Virus record (IMG/VR): IMGVR_UViG_3300036846_000055
Location: 1 to 23,511 of that record
DNA: 23,511 bases
Direction: 5' to 3' (one strand)
Source: a virus
The notes beneath the pieces were generated by a model that was not told the DNA's origin, did no database searches, and worked only from the letters and a program-made list of their open reading frames with translations. Positions 11,871 to 19,804 of this stretch are shown here, in pieces; position 1 is the stretch's first letter; the number at the start of each line of letters is the position of its first letter. Both the position numbers and the translations under genes were made by a program.

Positions 11871-12827
11871 TCAGTTTGGCCAATGGATGACAGACCACAC
11901 CGCGTTGACGATGTCCACAGCTACCGGGGATTGCACCCGCACCGCCAGGCCACGGTCAGGGTTGGAGTAACCAACGCGGGTGTCCACGACCTCCAGGTTG
12001 CCGCCGCTGCCTTGACACTCCAGCCAGCCGGAGCCGCCCACTGTGTCGCCGCTCTTGATGTCCACAAAGGCAAGTCCAGCGAGGAAAGTCTGGCCCTCAG
12101 GCAACCCCTTCACCACGCACGAGAACGTGGACACATAACTGGCTCCATCTGCGCCACCCGTGTTGATGTAGCGCCCAGCCTCATCGCCCTCAGGCTTGCC
12201 TGTGCCAAAGAACACGTTGCCGGTGTCCCAGTCCTGCTGGTCCCACTTGATTTCCCACGGCGTGTTGGCCTGGTTGACACGCAACGGGTCGATGCGCTTG
12301 GCCTGGAACCGTTTGGGCATGTCGCCGTCCTCCTGTCCGTCGGTGCTTCCACCGCTGCTGCTCTTGCCTGTGATGACGTCAGCCACTTTCTGCAACGCGT
12401 CATTGTTCTCTGAGTACTGCCGCAAGATCGACAAGTGAATGTGCCAGAGGTGACTGTCGTCGCTGGTCACCGCATAGTTGCCCCAGTAGTCCCAGCCACA
12501 GACCGTGCGGCCATCAGTAGAGCCGTAGAACTCACGCACCACATCCATGCGCGAATCGTTCTTGGCGTTGAGCAAGCGCTTGCTGGCCGTGTAGTGATCC
12601 TCTGCCTTGTTCCAGCTGATGTCCAGCCCGCATGCGGCCTCACCGTTGCCTTTCTTATCCGGTGGTGTCTGCACGCTGTAGTCGTTGCCACCAACGTAGT
12701 TGCGGCCGCGATGGTAGCCATAGGTGTGGGCTTGATCGCCAATGATGCCGCCCATCAACGCTGATGGCATACGATCATTGACCGTGTTGAACAGGTTGGT
12801 GATGGCTTGTGGCGCAAACTCAACCAT
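11871..12827 (-). CDS. Endolysin with M15-type peptidase domain and C-terminal binding domain
   Basis: A 318-residue lysin. The N-terminal domain (about 1-150) has a metal-peptidase pattern of the M15 kind: HTYGYH at 34-39, an Asp in CGLDIS (Asp69) and the terminal WHIH at 128-131, expected to cut peptidoglycan cross-links. A Ser/Gly-rich linker (about 155-168) leads to a 149-residue C-terminal domain, probably for wall binding. An in-frame ATG at 12320 with AGGAGG 8 bases upstream sits exactly at the domain border. ATG 12827 is chosen because the 50-codon gene before it ends there; the frame extends to 12950 but that part overlaps the small gene and looks non-coding. Holin-like gene follows. 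Confidence 0.75.
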   Translation of the reverse strand: MVEFAPQAITNLFNTVNDRMPSALMGGIIGDQAHTYGYHRGRNYVGGNDYSVQTPPDKKGNGEAACGLDISWNKAEDHYTASKRLLNAKNDSRMDVVREFYGSTDGRTVCGWDYWGNYAVTSDDSHLWHIHLSILRQYSENNDALQKVADVITGKSSSGGSTDGQEDGDMPKRFQAKRIDPLRVNQANTPWEIKWDQQDWDTGNVFFGTGKPEGDEAGRYINTGGADGASYVSTFSCVVKGLPEGQTFLAGLAFVDIKSGDTVGGSGWLECQGSGGNLEVVDTRVGYSNPDRGLAVRVQSPVAVDIVNAVWSVIHWPN

Positions 12828-12972
12828 CGCGATGCCGCCCCCAACGTCGTTTCTTGTGTTCGTCATCTTCAGGCTTGTGCTCTTCAAGCCACCAGTCTGG
12901 TGGCTGAAGTCGTTCACGATCACCAGTGTCACGCGTCTCGCGTGGCTCAAGCCCCGGCTCTTGCTCTGTCAT
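12820..12972 (-). CDS. Small charged protein with WW motif (50 aa)
   Basis: Read directly from the minus strand: ATG 12970-12972 has AAGGGA about 7 bases upstream and lies 10 bases after the stop of the previous gene. The frame runs 50 codons and ends TGA at 12820-12822, overlapping the endolysin start. The product is very hydrophilic, alternating acidic and basic (MTEQEPGLEPRETRD, then PPDWWLEEHKPEDDEHKKRR). No family recognised. Short proteins of this type occur near phage tail/lysis borders. It competes with the longer endolysin frame for the same bases; I prefer this reading because of the ribosome binding site. Confidence 0.6.
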   Translation of the reverse strand: MTEQEPGLEPRETRDTGDRERLQPPDWWLEEHKPEDDEHKKRRWGRHRDG

Positions 12973-12982
12973 GGTAGATCCC

Positions 12983-13255
12983 TTACGTCATAGGCTGAAT
13001 GACCGCAAGCATGTCCTCATCGGTGATGACGCTGGCGTCGTTGCCTGGCGCGATGTTACCGTTGACTCGTGCCGAGTCCCACTTCGCAGCCCAGCCAGGC
13101 GCGTTGACGATGGCCCACTTGTGGATGTTCACCCAATTTGACGCCTGCTCTGCGCCATCACCCGCATCGCCCTTGTTTTGCTCGCTGGCACACGCGACGA
13201 GCCGCTTCTGCAAGTACTCATCATCATGCATATCAGCCGCAGAGTTGTAGCTCAA
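12983..13255 (-). CDS. Hypothetical protein before lysis genes (90 aa)
   Basis: A TTG at 13253-13255 with GAGGAGG 5 bases upstream is the best start, 10 bases after the previous stop. An ATG at 13231 is possible but has no site, and the frame upstream to 13351 would overlap the collar gene by 86 bases. The protein is soluble, with DDEYLQKRLVACASEQNK, an Asn/Trp-rich middle (ASNWVNIHKWAIVNAPGWA) and an acidic end. I do not recognise the family. It sits between tail and lysis genes and may be a structural or assembly accessory. Confidence 0.72.
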   Translation of the reverse strand: MSYNSAADMHDDEYLQKRLVACASEQNKGDAGDGAEQASNWVNIHKWAIVNAPGWAAKWDSARVNGNIAPGNDASVITDEDMLAVIQPMT

Positions 13256-13265
13256 TTTGACCTCC

Positions 13266-13766
13266 TCAGGTCTTGATAATGAAGTTGACGCCAAGCCAAG
13301 GCGGCAAACCGTTGCTTGGACCATCTGTATTGCCGCTGACATTGACGGCATTGGTGCGAGCTACGGTCGGAGTGGTGACAGTTCCGGCAGTGCCCCTGAA
13401 GTTCGCATTCCATGAAGGGACTGTGATGATGTTCATATCCATCAGCTGATCGGTGGTGTTGATACGTAACTGCGCGGCCAGGCTGGATGAGCCGTGCGTG
13501 TGCGTGCTCGCACCACCAGACGAGCCAGGTGGTTGGCCACGCGGCATAGTGCCGTTGTTGAATTGTGGTAGGTTGAACGTTGTGCTGCCATCGCCTGGGC
13601 CATATGCTGTTCCAAGTGCCGCAAACAAATTCGCAAACGTTGTGCGGGAAACTGCCGAGCCATCGCACATGAGATAGCCTGTTGGCGCTGATGATCCACC
13701 AAACATCTCAATAACGCCAGCCGGAGTCGCAGTGACGGTCGATGATGGACCATAGATGGTGGGCAT
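13266..13766 (-). CDS. Tail-collar domain fibre protein (166 aa)
   Basis: Matches the phage tail-collar / microcystin-dependent-protein fold (PF07484). The N-terminal part has GYLMCDGSAVSRTTFANLF (about residues 30-48) and then GDGSTTFNLPQF (about 58-69). A His-x-His (THTHG) follows near residue 88, and the protein ends PPWLGVNFIIKT as in this family, whose His pairs can bind metal in trimeric fibre tips. ATG 13764-13766 follows the previous stop by 4 bases. It is likely a fibre tip or receptor-binding part. Confidence 0.85.
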   Translation of the reverse strand: MPTIYGPSSTVTATPAGVIEMFGGSSAPTGYLMCDGSAVSRTTFANLFAALGTAYGPGDGSTTFNLPQFNNGTMPRGQPPGSSGGASTHTHGSSSLAAQLRINTTDQLMDMNIITVPSWNANFRGTAGTVTTPTVARTNAVNVSGNTDGPSNGLPPWLGVNFIIKT

Positions 13767-13770
13767 TCAC

Positions 13771-14652
13771 TCAACCAATCCGTACAAACTGCATTCGATG
13801 GCCCGACGGTATCGGAGACAGTGCAAGCGCAGCACCGCTGCTTTGCCAGACACGGCAGTCAATGACATCACCAGCCGTAGCACGGTAAATGTGCTGACAT
13901 TGCACTGCGGAGTTGCCACCCGAGCCGACATCCATACGGTTAGCCTCAGTGTTGTTGATGAAGACAGCGGTGACTCGTCGCCCGCTAGTATTGGAGACCC
14001 AGCCCATCTGGAAATTGATCAGCAGCAGCGCGCCATCGTTGGCGGCATTGACGGATAACGCACCAGGCGCAGTTAGACCTAGGCTGCCAATAGGAGTCCC
14101 GCCTGGGGTAGCCCAAGCACCGAACGGCCCGTTCCACCCAAGGTTGGTGATGCTGGTGACTTGCTGCCCGGTGTGTTCCTGAAAGATGTTTGCCGGCCAT
14201 GGCGATGGCGTCATACTGCCAAGGCTGTAGCCAGACCTGATCCGCAGGTTGGTGCCATCACCCTCAAGAGTGCAAGCAGCCCATTGGCCAACCATCAGCA
14301 AGTTAGGGTCACCATCAACCGTGCCAGACGATGGCACCACAGTCAATGTGTTAGTTGAGCTGTCCACACGCTTGACTACATAGGTGTTGTTGCTGGTGAT
14401 TGGTGCCGTGAGTGTGATGTTGCCACCACTACAGTCTACAAGCGCGATGTCACCATTGTTGAGCGTCGCGTTGGTTGTAATAGACCTGATCGTTTCACCA
14501 GTGCCACCACCTGACGGCCATGGATTCCAGGCAGAGCCGTCAGACACATACAACGTCTTGGTGGCCGTGTTCCAGTACGTGTCGCCAGCGTTGCCAACTG
14601 CTGGTGCCGCAGCGTACGGTGCTGCGTTCGTGATTCCAAAGCTGCGCGGCAT
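13771..14652 (-). CDS. Tail fibre / minor tail protein (293 aa)
   Basis: The N-terminus holds a GDTYWNTATKTLYVSDGSAW module (about residues 23-42) of the kind found repeatedly in phage fibres. A beta-rich middle follows (NATLNNGDIALVDCSGGNITLTAP), and the C-terminal 120 residues resemble a C1q/TNF-like head domain (GALLLINFQMGWVSNTSGRR ... MQFVRIG). This layout fits a trimeric adsorption protein. ATG 14650-14652 shares one base with the stop of the nuclease gene. Family assignment is by pattern; receptor unknown. Confidence 0.75.
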   Translation of the reverse strand: MPRSFGITNAAPYAAAPAVGNAGDTYWNTATKTLYVSDGSAWNPWPSGGGTGETIRSITTNATLNNGDIALVDCSGGNITLTAPITSNNTYVVKRVDSSTNTLTVVPSSGTVDGDPNLLMVGQWAACTLEGDGTNLRIRSGYSLGSMTPSPWPANIFQEHTGQQVTSITNLGWNGPFGAWATPGGTPIGSLGLTAPGALSVNAANDGALLLINFQMGWVSNTSGRRVTAVFINNTEANRMDVGSGGNSAVQCQHIYRATAGDVIDCRVWQSSGAALALSPIPSGHRMQFVRIG

Positions 14653-15359
14653 CAGAACCTCGCTGTGTAGACGGCGCGATGATCGGTGGCCCTGGTGAAG
14701 ATGCGCTGATAGCTGCTCAATGATCGTTCTGGCACAGCAAACGCGGCATCGATCCGTGGAAGTCCAGATGAGCGACGTAGCCTGGTGTGGTTGACAATGC
14801 CAGGATGCTTCTGGTTCCAGTCACCAGCGATGACGATATGTGCCAATGGATGCGCGTTGATGTAGGCTTCCTCGATAGCCACATCAGCTGCTCGCCAGCG
14901 TCCCTGGTGCGGGTGCTTAGCCGTGCTGGCAGTGTTGTGAACAGCGATCAGCCTGACGTATCGATGGGTGACTCGATCGATGAGTCTGACGATGGGGATG
15001 CGCCAGCGATGTCCGTTGAAGTACGGCACCACGAGCGAGGAATGAGCAGCAAGGTGATATGCGGATCTTCGCCAGAACACGACGTTGGGTCCATTGTGGG
15101 CCAAGCTGAATGCTCCACCGGTGTCGGCCAGGAATGCTCGCCGTTGACTGCGTTCGCACTCAACCAGCGTACCCAGGTCAGCGTGCTGTCGCTCGATGAT
15201 GTGGGCAATGCTCGCCATCCTGATGATTGCGCTGGCTGTCCCGGTGTGACTGGCACCCTGCACGTTGGCCCAGAACAGAGTGCGGGTGATCGGTGCATCC
15301 GCGTTGGCCGGTGGGACAAGTAACATCCACGTCAACGTGAGTGCCCAGCAGCGTCGCAT
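14652..15359 (-). CDS. Secreted DNase I-fold (endonuclease/exonuclease/phosphatase family) protein
   Basis: Residues 1-20 form a classical signal peptide: RR, a hydrophobic core (WALTLTWMLLV) and an ANA cleavage site. The rest has the full set of EEP catalytic motifs: Asn32 (WANVQG), Glu68 (TLVECE), His141 (IAVHN), Asp180-x-Asn182 (AGDWN), Asp204 (PRIDAAF) and Asp226-His227 (TDHRAV). EEP enzymes cut DNA, RNA or phosphate esters with Mg2+. ATG 15359 follows the previous stop by one base; the TTG at 15368 would add three residues before the signal peptide. A secreted nuclease inside a tail-fibre operon is unusual; it may act outside the cell or in the envelope. Confidence 0.82.
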   Translation of the reverse strand: MRRCWALTLTWMLLVPPANADAPITRTLFWANVQGASHTGTASAIIRMASIAHIIERQHADLGTLVECERSQRRAFLADTGGAFSLAHNGPNVVFWRRSAYHLAAHSSLVVPYFNGHRWRIPIVRLIDRVTHRYVRLIAVHNTASTAKHPHQGRWRAADVAIEEAYINAHPLAHIVIAGDWNQKHPGIVNHTRLRRSSGLPRIDAAFAVPERSLSSYQRIFTRATDHRAVYTARF

Positions 15360-15360
15360 G

Positions 15361-16695
15361 TCAGCCAACGATCACAACTCTGTAGCCTGCGCCCAGGTTG
15401 GGGTTGTATCTGATCGTGGCCGTGGTAGCTGATGTCGCATCCCAGTCCACCTCCACTGCTGTGTAAGGTGATGCGCCGTTCAACACCGTGAGCTGGATGT
15501 CTCGTGTGTTCAAGTTATGGGTGACGACTTCAGGTGACGCCGTGCCGGCCAACGCTGCTGCGAACTTCTTGGGCATGCCAGCAATGGCACTGTTGACGAA
15601 CGCTTGCGTGGCGATCACAGCAGTGTTGACAGCGATGGAGTCAGCAGCGACCGTGAGTGTGGTGTCAGCAGCGACAGCATCGATGGTATTGCCGGTCTTG
15701 GTCAGGCCGGCACCAGCGATGACTTGCCCTGCGCCGCTGAATTGAACCCATGTGATGGCCGTGGTATCAAGCGTTCCACCTTGATCGCTTGTGCAGACCC
15801 AGCCCGTGTCAGCGTTGACGGTGCCCTGCTCAACAAAGGTGAACGCTGAAGGCACAAGCGTCCATTGGTTCATATCGCCAGAACGTTGCCATGTGCCGTT
15901 TGCACCACTGCCCAGCGTGCCGACCGTGTAAATGCCGTTTTGAGCTGGCGCTGTTTGATCCTTTACAAGCACCCGGTCGTTGACTGCGAGCGCAACACCA
16001 TCTAGCGTGTTTGGCGTGCCACCAGCTAGCGTGATGTTGGCACCGACAGTTGCGGCGTGGACAGACTGCTTGGCGTCCAGGCCTTGTGCAACACTGTCAG
16101 CATAGCCCTTGGTTGCAGCATCGTTCGACAACGTTGGCGTCATGAGTCCCGTGATCTTGTGGGTGTTCATGGCGACATCAGTTGTCGTTGGATGTGCGCT
16201 CGCAAGTGCACCAAGATCGAATGCTGTGGCTGTGTCAGCAACAACGACAGTGCCGTCGAGAATCTTGGCTGAAGTCACTGTGCCATTTGCGATGACTGGG
16301 TTCGGATATGTGCTGCCTGCTAGATCGCCACCCGCAGCACCGTTTGGTGGCAAGGCAGTTGGGATCACACCAGCAGCGATGTCAACAGCCTGAACGGTGC
16401 CATCCGCGATCTTCGCACTGGTGACAGCGTTGGGCGCAATGACTGGCGCCGTTGCCGTGCCAGCAAGATCACCGGCTAGCTGAATGGTACCAAGAGCGCT
16501 TGCTGTCGCAGGTGGTGTTGAGCCGCTCATCGCGCTCTGCCACGTGGTGCCGTCATACCACTTGAGGATGTTGTTGGTGGAGTCAAACCACAGCAAACCC
16601 TTTGTGGGACTCGATGGCGCGGCACCCAAGTTCTGAACTACAGCGTTGCGCAGCTCATTCTTGCCAAGATCGACTGCACCATAGAACACTGGCAT
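15361..16695 (-). CDS. Tail fibre protein (444 aa)
   Basis: ATG 16693-16695 has AAGGGA 5 bases upstream. The N-terminus begins with MPVFYGAVDLGKNELRNA and then a LLWFDSTNNILKWYDGTTW module. The middle has repeated short beta units around NG-T-V-T-S-A-K-I (two copies, VTSAKIADGTV and VTSAKILDGTV), typical of fibre shafts. The C-terminal segment EVVTHNLNTRDIQLTVL to VVIVG matches the terminal modules of the collagen-like fibre upstream. This points to a long trimeric fibre that carries the same end domain as its neighbour. Receptor specificity is unknown. Confidence 0.82.
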   Translation of the reverse strand: MPVFYGAVDLGKNELRNAVVQNLGAAPSSPTKGLLWFDSTNNILKWYDGTTWQSAMSGSTPPATASALGTIQLAGDLAGTATAPVIAPNAVTSAKIADGTVQAVDIAAGVIPTALPPNGAAGGDLAGSTYPNPVIANGTVTSAKILDGTVVVADTATAFDLGALASAHPTTTDVAMNTHKITGLMTPTLSNDAATKGYADSVAQGLDAKQSVHAATVGANITLAGGTPNTLDGVALAVNDRVLVKDQTAPAQNGIYTVGTLGSGANGTWQRSGDMNQWTLVPSAFTFVEQGTVNADTGWVCTSDQGGTLDTTAITWVQFSGAGQVIAGAGLTKTGNTIDAVAADTTLTVAADSIAVNTAVIATQAFVNSAIAGMPKKFAAALAGTASPEVVTHNLNTRDIQLTVLNGASPYTAVEVDWDATSATTATIRYNPNLGAGYRVVIVG

Positions 16696-16705
16696 GGCTG
16701 TCCCT

Positions 16706-18667
16706 TCAGCTCAGGTATGCCTCGCCACCAACAGACGCTGAGAACGTCAGTGTCACGTTATTGTCATCTGGATAGTGAACGTTGCCTGGGAAGATCTCAT
16801 CAAACGTGGAGTCCACGACCGTGACACCTGGTCTGAAGCCAAGGTTATGCGGCACGCTCCAGGTCGTTGCCGCAGCGGTCTGGTAGTGTCTGTAGTAGCT
16901 AGCAGCGGCAGCCCCTGATGGCGGGATACCAGCACCGACCACGACATTGACATCATTGGGTGGCTTGGCGTTGAAGCTCACCCAAAGATTGTTCGCATCG
17001 ACAGCTGCAATCTCACCTTGGATGAGCCCATTGGTGACAGCATCCCATAGCTGCACAAGCGGGTGCGGGCTGTTGAGGTTGTGGGTGATCGTGTAGATGG
17101 TGCCTGCGTTCGGTGCCAAAAGCCTTTGAACATAGGATGATCCTGCTGGCCCAGGTGCGCCTGGAGCACCGTCAGCACCAGCTGGGCCCTGGATTGTACC
17201 AAGATCGAACCACTGCGAGCCATCCCAGTAGTACAGATGGCCGGTATCTTGCGTCACCCAGCCCTGTCCCGCATCCGCTGGGCCCAATGGCGGCAGTTGG
17301 CCAAACGTTGGCACCGTGCCATCGATCGTGACGCCTGCACCTGGCGGACCTGTTGGGCCTTCAGGCCCAGTCGGACCTGCTGGACCAGGATCACCAGTGT
17401 TGCCTTGTGGACCATCAGCGCCAGGTGGGCCTTGAACCGGACCACAGTCAACCCACGCTGTTCCACTCCATGACCACAGATGCCCTGTGTCACTGGTGAT
17501 CCAGCCCTTGCCAGCATCGGCAGCCGTCAAGCCTGTCGGCAGGTTGGCGTACGTGGCAACAGTGCCTATGATGGTGATGCCTTGGCCCATATCACCTTGT
17601 GGGCCAGGTGGTCCTGTTGGGCCTACATCGCCTTGTGGCCCCGCAGCACCAGTTTGTCCCGGATCACCCTGGGTGCCTTGAGCACCGGTCGCACCTGCTG
17701 GTCCTTGTGGTCCTGAGGCACCAGTTGGTCCTTGTGATCCTGTGGAACCTGTTGGTCCTGGCGGGCCAGTTGCACCATCAGTACCAGGCGGACCTTGTGG
17801 ACCAGCTGGACCCTCAGGACCAGCCGGTCCGATTTGACCACCACCAGAAACCATTGTCCATTGAGTGTCATAGTCATTGTCCGATGTCTTGACGAGACTC
17901 TCACCAGCGGTGCCACCTGCAGGGACACCAACGCCATCTGCACCCTGTGGACCTGCTGGGCCAGGACTCCCATTGATGCCAGCTGGACCAGTTTGACCTT
18001 GTGCACCGGGTGGCCCAGCGCTGCCCTGTGGTCCCGCAGGACCAGTCGAGCCAGCTGGACCTTGCGAACCTGTTGGCCCCTGGCTCCCAGTGGAACCAGT
18101 GGGACCGGCTGGACCCAATGGCCCTTGCACACCGCCGACTGGCCATACACCAAGGTTGACGTTTGATGGCGTCAAGTTCGCGCCGGTTGTCTGCCACAGT
18201 GAGATGGCATACAGCCTGCCACCATAGAGATAAACCGGGAAGATCACGGTGTCTAAATTGGTCGGCGCTGTGACGTTGCTTGAGACGTCAATCATGGCAT
18301 AGTTGGTGCCTGGCGACGTACCATGTTCAAGCAGTGTCGCTGCTCTGCGACCGCCAGATCCACCAGGCCATAAGGTTCGCAATGCTACCAGATACCAGCC
18401 ATCAACTTCTGGTGAAACAAAGTTGCCTGAAACTGCAACCTGCCCAACCGTGATGGTGTCCCAGTTTGTTACCTCCGTCCACAAACCTGACTTGATCGCC
18501 GGACATGACTGCGTCCAGAACACCGTGGGCGAGTTGGCTGGATCACTCGGATCAGCCGTGGCAGCAGTGCTTGCCGTGCGCTCCAACACGCCGATGCGGC
18601 GATCGAATGCCTTGAGCGCATCGATGGGGCTGCTTGGAAACTTGTCCAGGTAGTTGCTGCTGGTCAT
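16706..18667 (-). CDS. Collagen-like tail fibre protein (653 aa)
   Basis: Layout: N-terminal helix with heptad pattern (about 14-32), a C1q/TNF-like beta domain (about 45-178), collagen Gly-X-Y stretches at 181-246, 281-362 and shorter ones at 412-444 and 493-509. These are interrupted by two copies of a 47-residue module (about 363-410 and 445-492; GTV-x-T/P-x2 ... DTGHLW/YxW-x-G-x-x-W). The end has two related beta modules (about 521-580 and 600-653; ITHNL / VPHNLG). Gly-X-Y stretches in phage fibres form triple helices. ATG 18665-18667 with AGGGTGA upstream. Confidence 0.88.
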   Translation of the reverse strand: MTSSNYLDKFPSSPIDALKAFDRRIGVLERTASTAATADPSDPANSPTVFWTQSCPAIKSGLWTEVTNWDTITVGQVAVSGNFVSPEVDGWYLVALRTLWPGGSGGRRAATLLEHGTSPGTNYAMIDVSSNVTAPTNLDTVIFPVYLYGGRLYAISLWQTTGANLTPSNVNLGVWPVGGVQGPLGPAGPTGSTGSQGPTGSQGPAGSTGPAGPQGSAGPPGAQGQTGPAGINGSPGPAGPQGADGVGVPAGGTAGESLVKTSDNDYDTQWTMVSGGGQIGPAGPEGPAGPQGPPGTDGATGPPGPTGSTGSQGPTGASGPQGPAGATGAQGTQGDPGQTGAAGPQGDVGPTGPPGPQGDMGQGITIIGTVATYANLPTGLTAADAGKGWITSDTGHLWSWSGTAWVDCGPVQGPPGADGPQGNTGDPGPAGPTGPEGPTGPPGAGVTIDGTVPTFGQLPPLGPADAGQGWVTQDTGHLYYWDGSQWFDLGTIQGPAGADGAPGAPGPAGSSYVQRLLAPNAGTIYTITHNLNSPHPLVQLWDAVTNGLIQGEIAAVDANNLWVSFNAKPPNDVNVVVGAGIPPSGAAAASYYRHYQTAAATTWSVPHNLGFRPGVTVVDSTFDEIFPGNVHYPDDNNVTLTFSASVGGEAYLS

Positions 18668-18673
18668 CTCTGA

Positions 18674-19804
18674 TCACCCTGCTGGCACGAACGCTGGCTT
18701 GACAACGGTCATTGTGACCATGTCTGCTCGTGTAGAATCATCGTTGATGGCGATGGTCATGTCTGTGATGCGGTACTGATCGTTTATGTTGATGCGGCCC
18801 CTCTTCACCACAAACTTGAGGATGTCACCCACCCAGGCATCGGTGCTGCTCTGCCAAGCACCAGGCTGCAGCTCACAATCATACGTTGGCACAACAGATT
18901 GCGCCCTCACAGCCAAGTTGTTGGCCGCAGTCGTGAGATGAGTCTTGTCAACGATGGATGGATTGCTCATCGCCAGGCCCATGCGACCTTCAGGCTTGCT
19001 GGCGATCCCAGACGCGTCAGCCTGAACAGGCGCCAACTTGACATCGCCATTGTACACGATTGAGTTGGCATACCCGCTGGTATCATATGACCTTGTGACC
19101 TTGCGTACCGTGCTGCCATACTCAAGCACATAGTGGCTGTTCATGTTGTAGTACATGGACGGAACAGCTCTGAGTGTCAGCCCCATCGTGCTATTTGGGA
19201 ACACCTGCCAGCCAAAGCCGGTCATGGTGCCGAGCGCTTCCTTGATCGATGTGCCTGGCACAAAGTCGCAGTTAGTTTTGCTGGTCGGCATCAGCGACGT
19301 GTCGATGGTGAACGTTGGATGGATGCCTGACTGCCCGTTGATACAGTAGGTGAACAGATCATGGATGATCTGGGCCTGAGTCTGGTTCACCCAGTGCCAC
19401 TTGTGACTGGGCTGAAGAATCTGGCGGGCAAGCCACTCACGATAGTCGAACACGTTGAGCTGAACCGTGTAAGTGTCAGCCTCGCCATCAAGTGTGTCTG
19501 TAGCACTGCCGATGCGACCACGGTACAACAACGCGCCATTGCGGAAGATCCAGCAGTCGGTGATCAGCTCTGTGATGAAGCTAAGGTCAGGGTCGCTGCC
19601 ATCCATGCTAAACGTCAGCAAGGCTGAGTCGTCAACATGGAAGTTCATGTTGCGTTGTCTGGCTGTCGTCAGCTCATACGTTGGGCCAACGTTGTTGTTG
19701 CCGATGACGATCTGCCAGTGAGTCTTGGGCAGCACAACGATGGGCGGTGGCCTGATCGCAAGTGGATCAACTCCCAACGCACCAAGCAATGCCAGTTCAG
19801 TCAT
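18674..19804 (-). CDS. Gp37-like tail hub / minor tail protein (376 aa)
   Basis: Resembles the Siphovirus ReqiPepy6 Gp37-like family of tail-hub proteins. The N-terminal third has NMNFHVDDSALLTFSMDG, then GALLYRGRIGSATDTLDGEADTYTVQLNVFDYREWL (about 91-126), as in hub domains that join the tail tube to fibres. The middle (TSIKEALGTMTGFGWQVF) and C-terminus (QYRITDMTIAIN ... VTMTVVKPAF) fit the family. ATG 19804 shares one base with the preceding stop. It sits just after the minor tail gene and before the fibres, as expected for a hub. Confidence 0.78.
   Translation of the reverse strand: MTELALLGALGVDPLAIRPPPIVVLPKTHWQIVIGNNNVGPTYELTTARQRNMNFHVDDSALLTFSMDGSDPDLSFITELITDCWIFRNGALLYRGRIGSATDTLDGEADTYTVQLNVFDYREWLARQILQPSHKWHWVNQTQAQIIHDLFTYCINGQSGIHPTFTIDTSLMPTSKTNCDFVPGTSIKEALGTMTGFGWQVFPNSTMGLTLRAVPSMYYNMNSHYVLEYGSTVRKVTRSYDTSGYANSIVYNGDVKLAPVQADASGIASKPEGRMGLAMSNPSIVDKTHLTTAANNLAVRAQSVVPTYDCELQPGAWQSSTDAWVGDILKFVVKRGRININDQYRITDMTIAINDDSTRADMVTMTVVKPAFVPAG

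Noticed and set aside
12828-12950. N-terminal extension of the endolysin from TTG 12950
   Set aside because: The added residues look non-coding, the start lacks a ribosome binding site, and a better small gene occupies the same bases.
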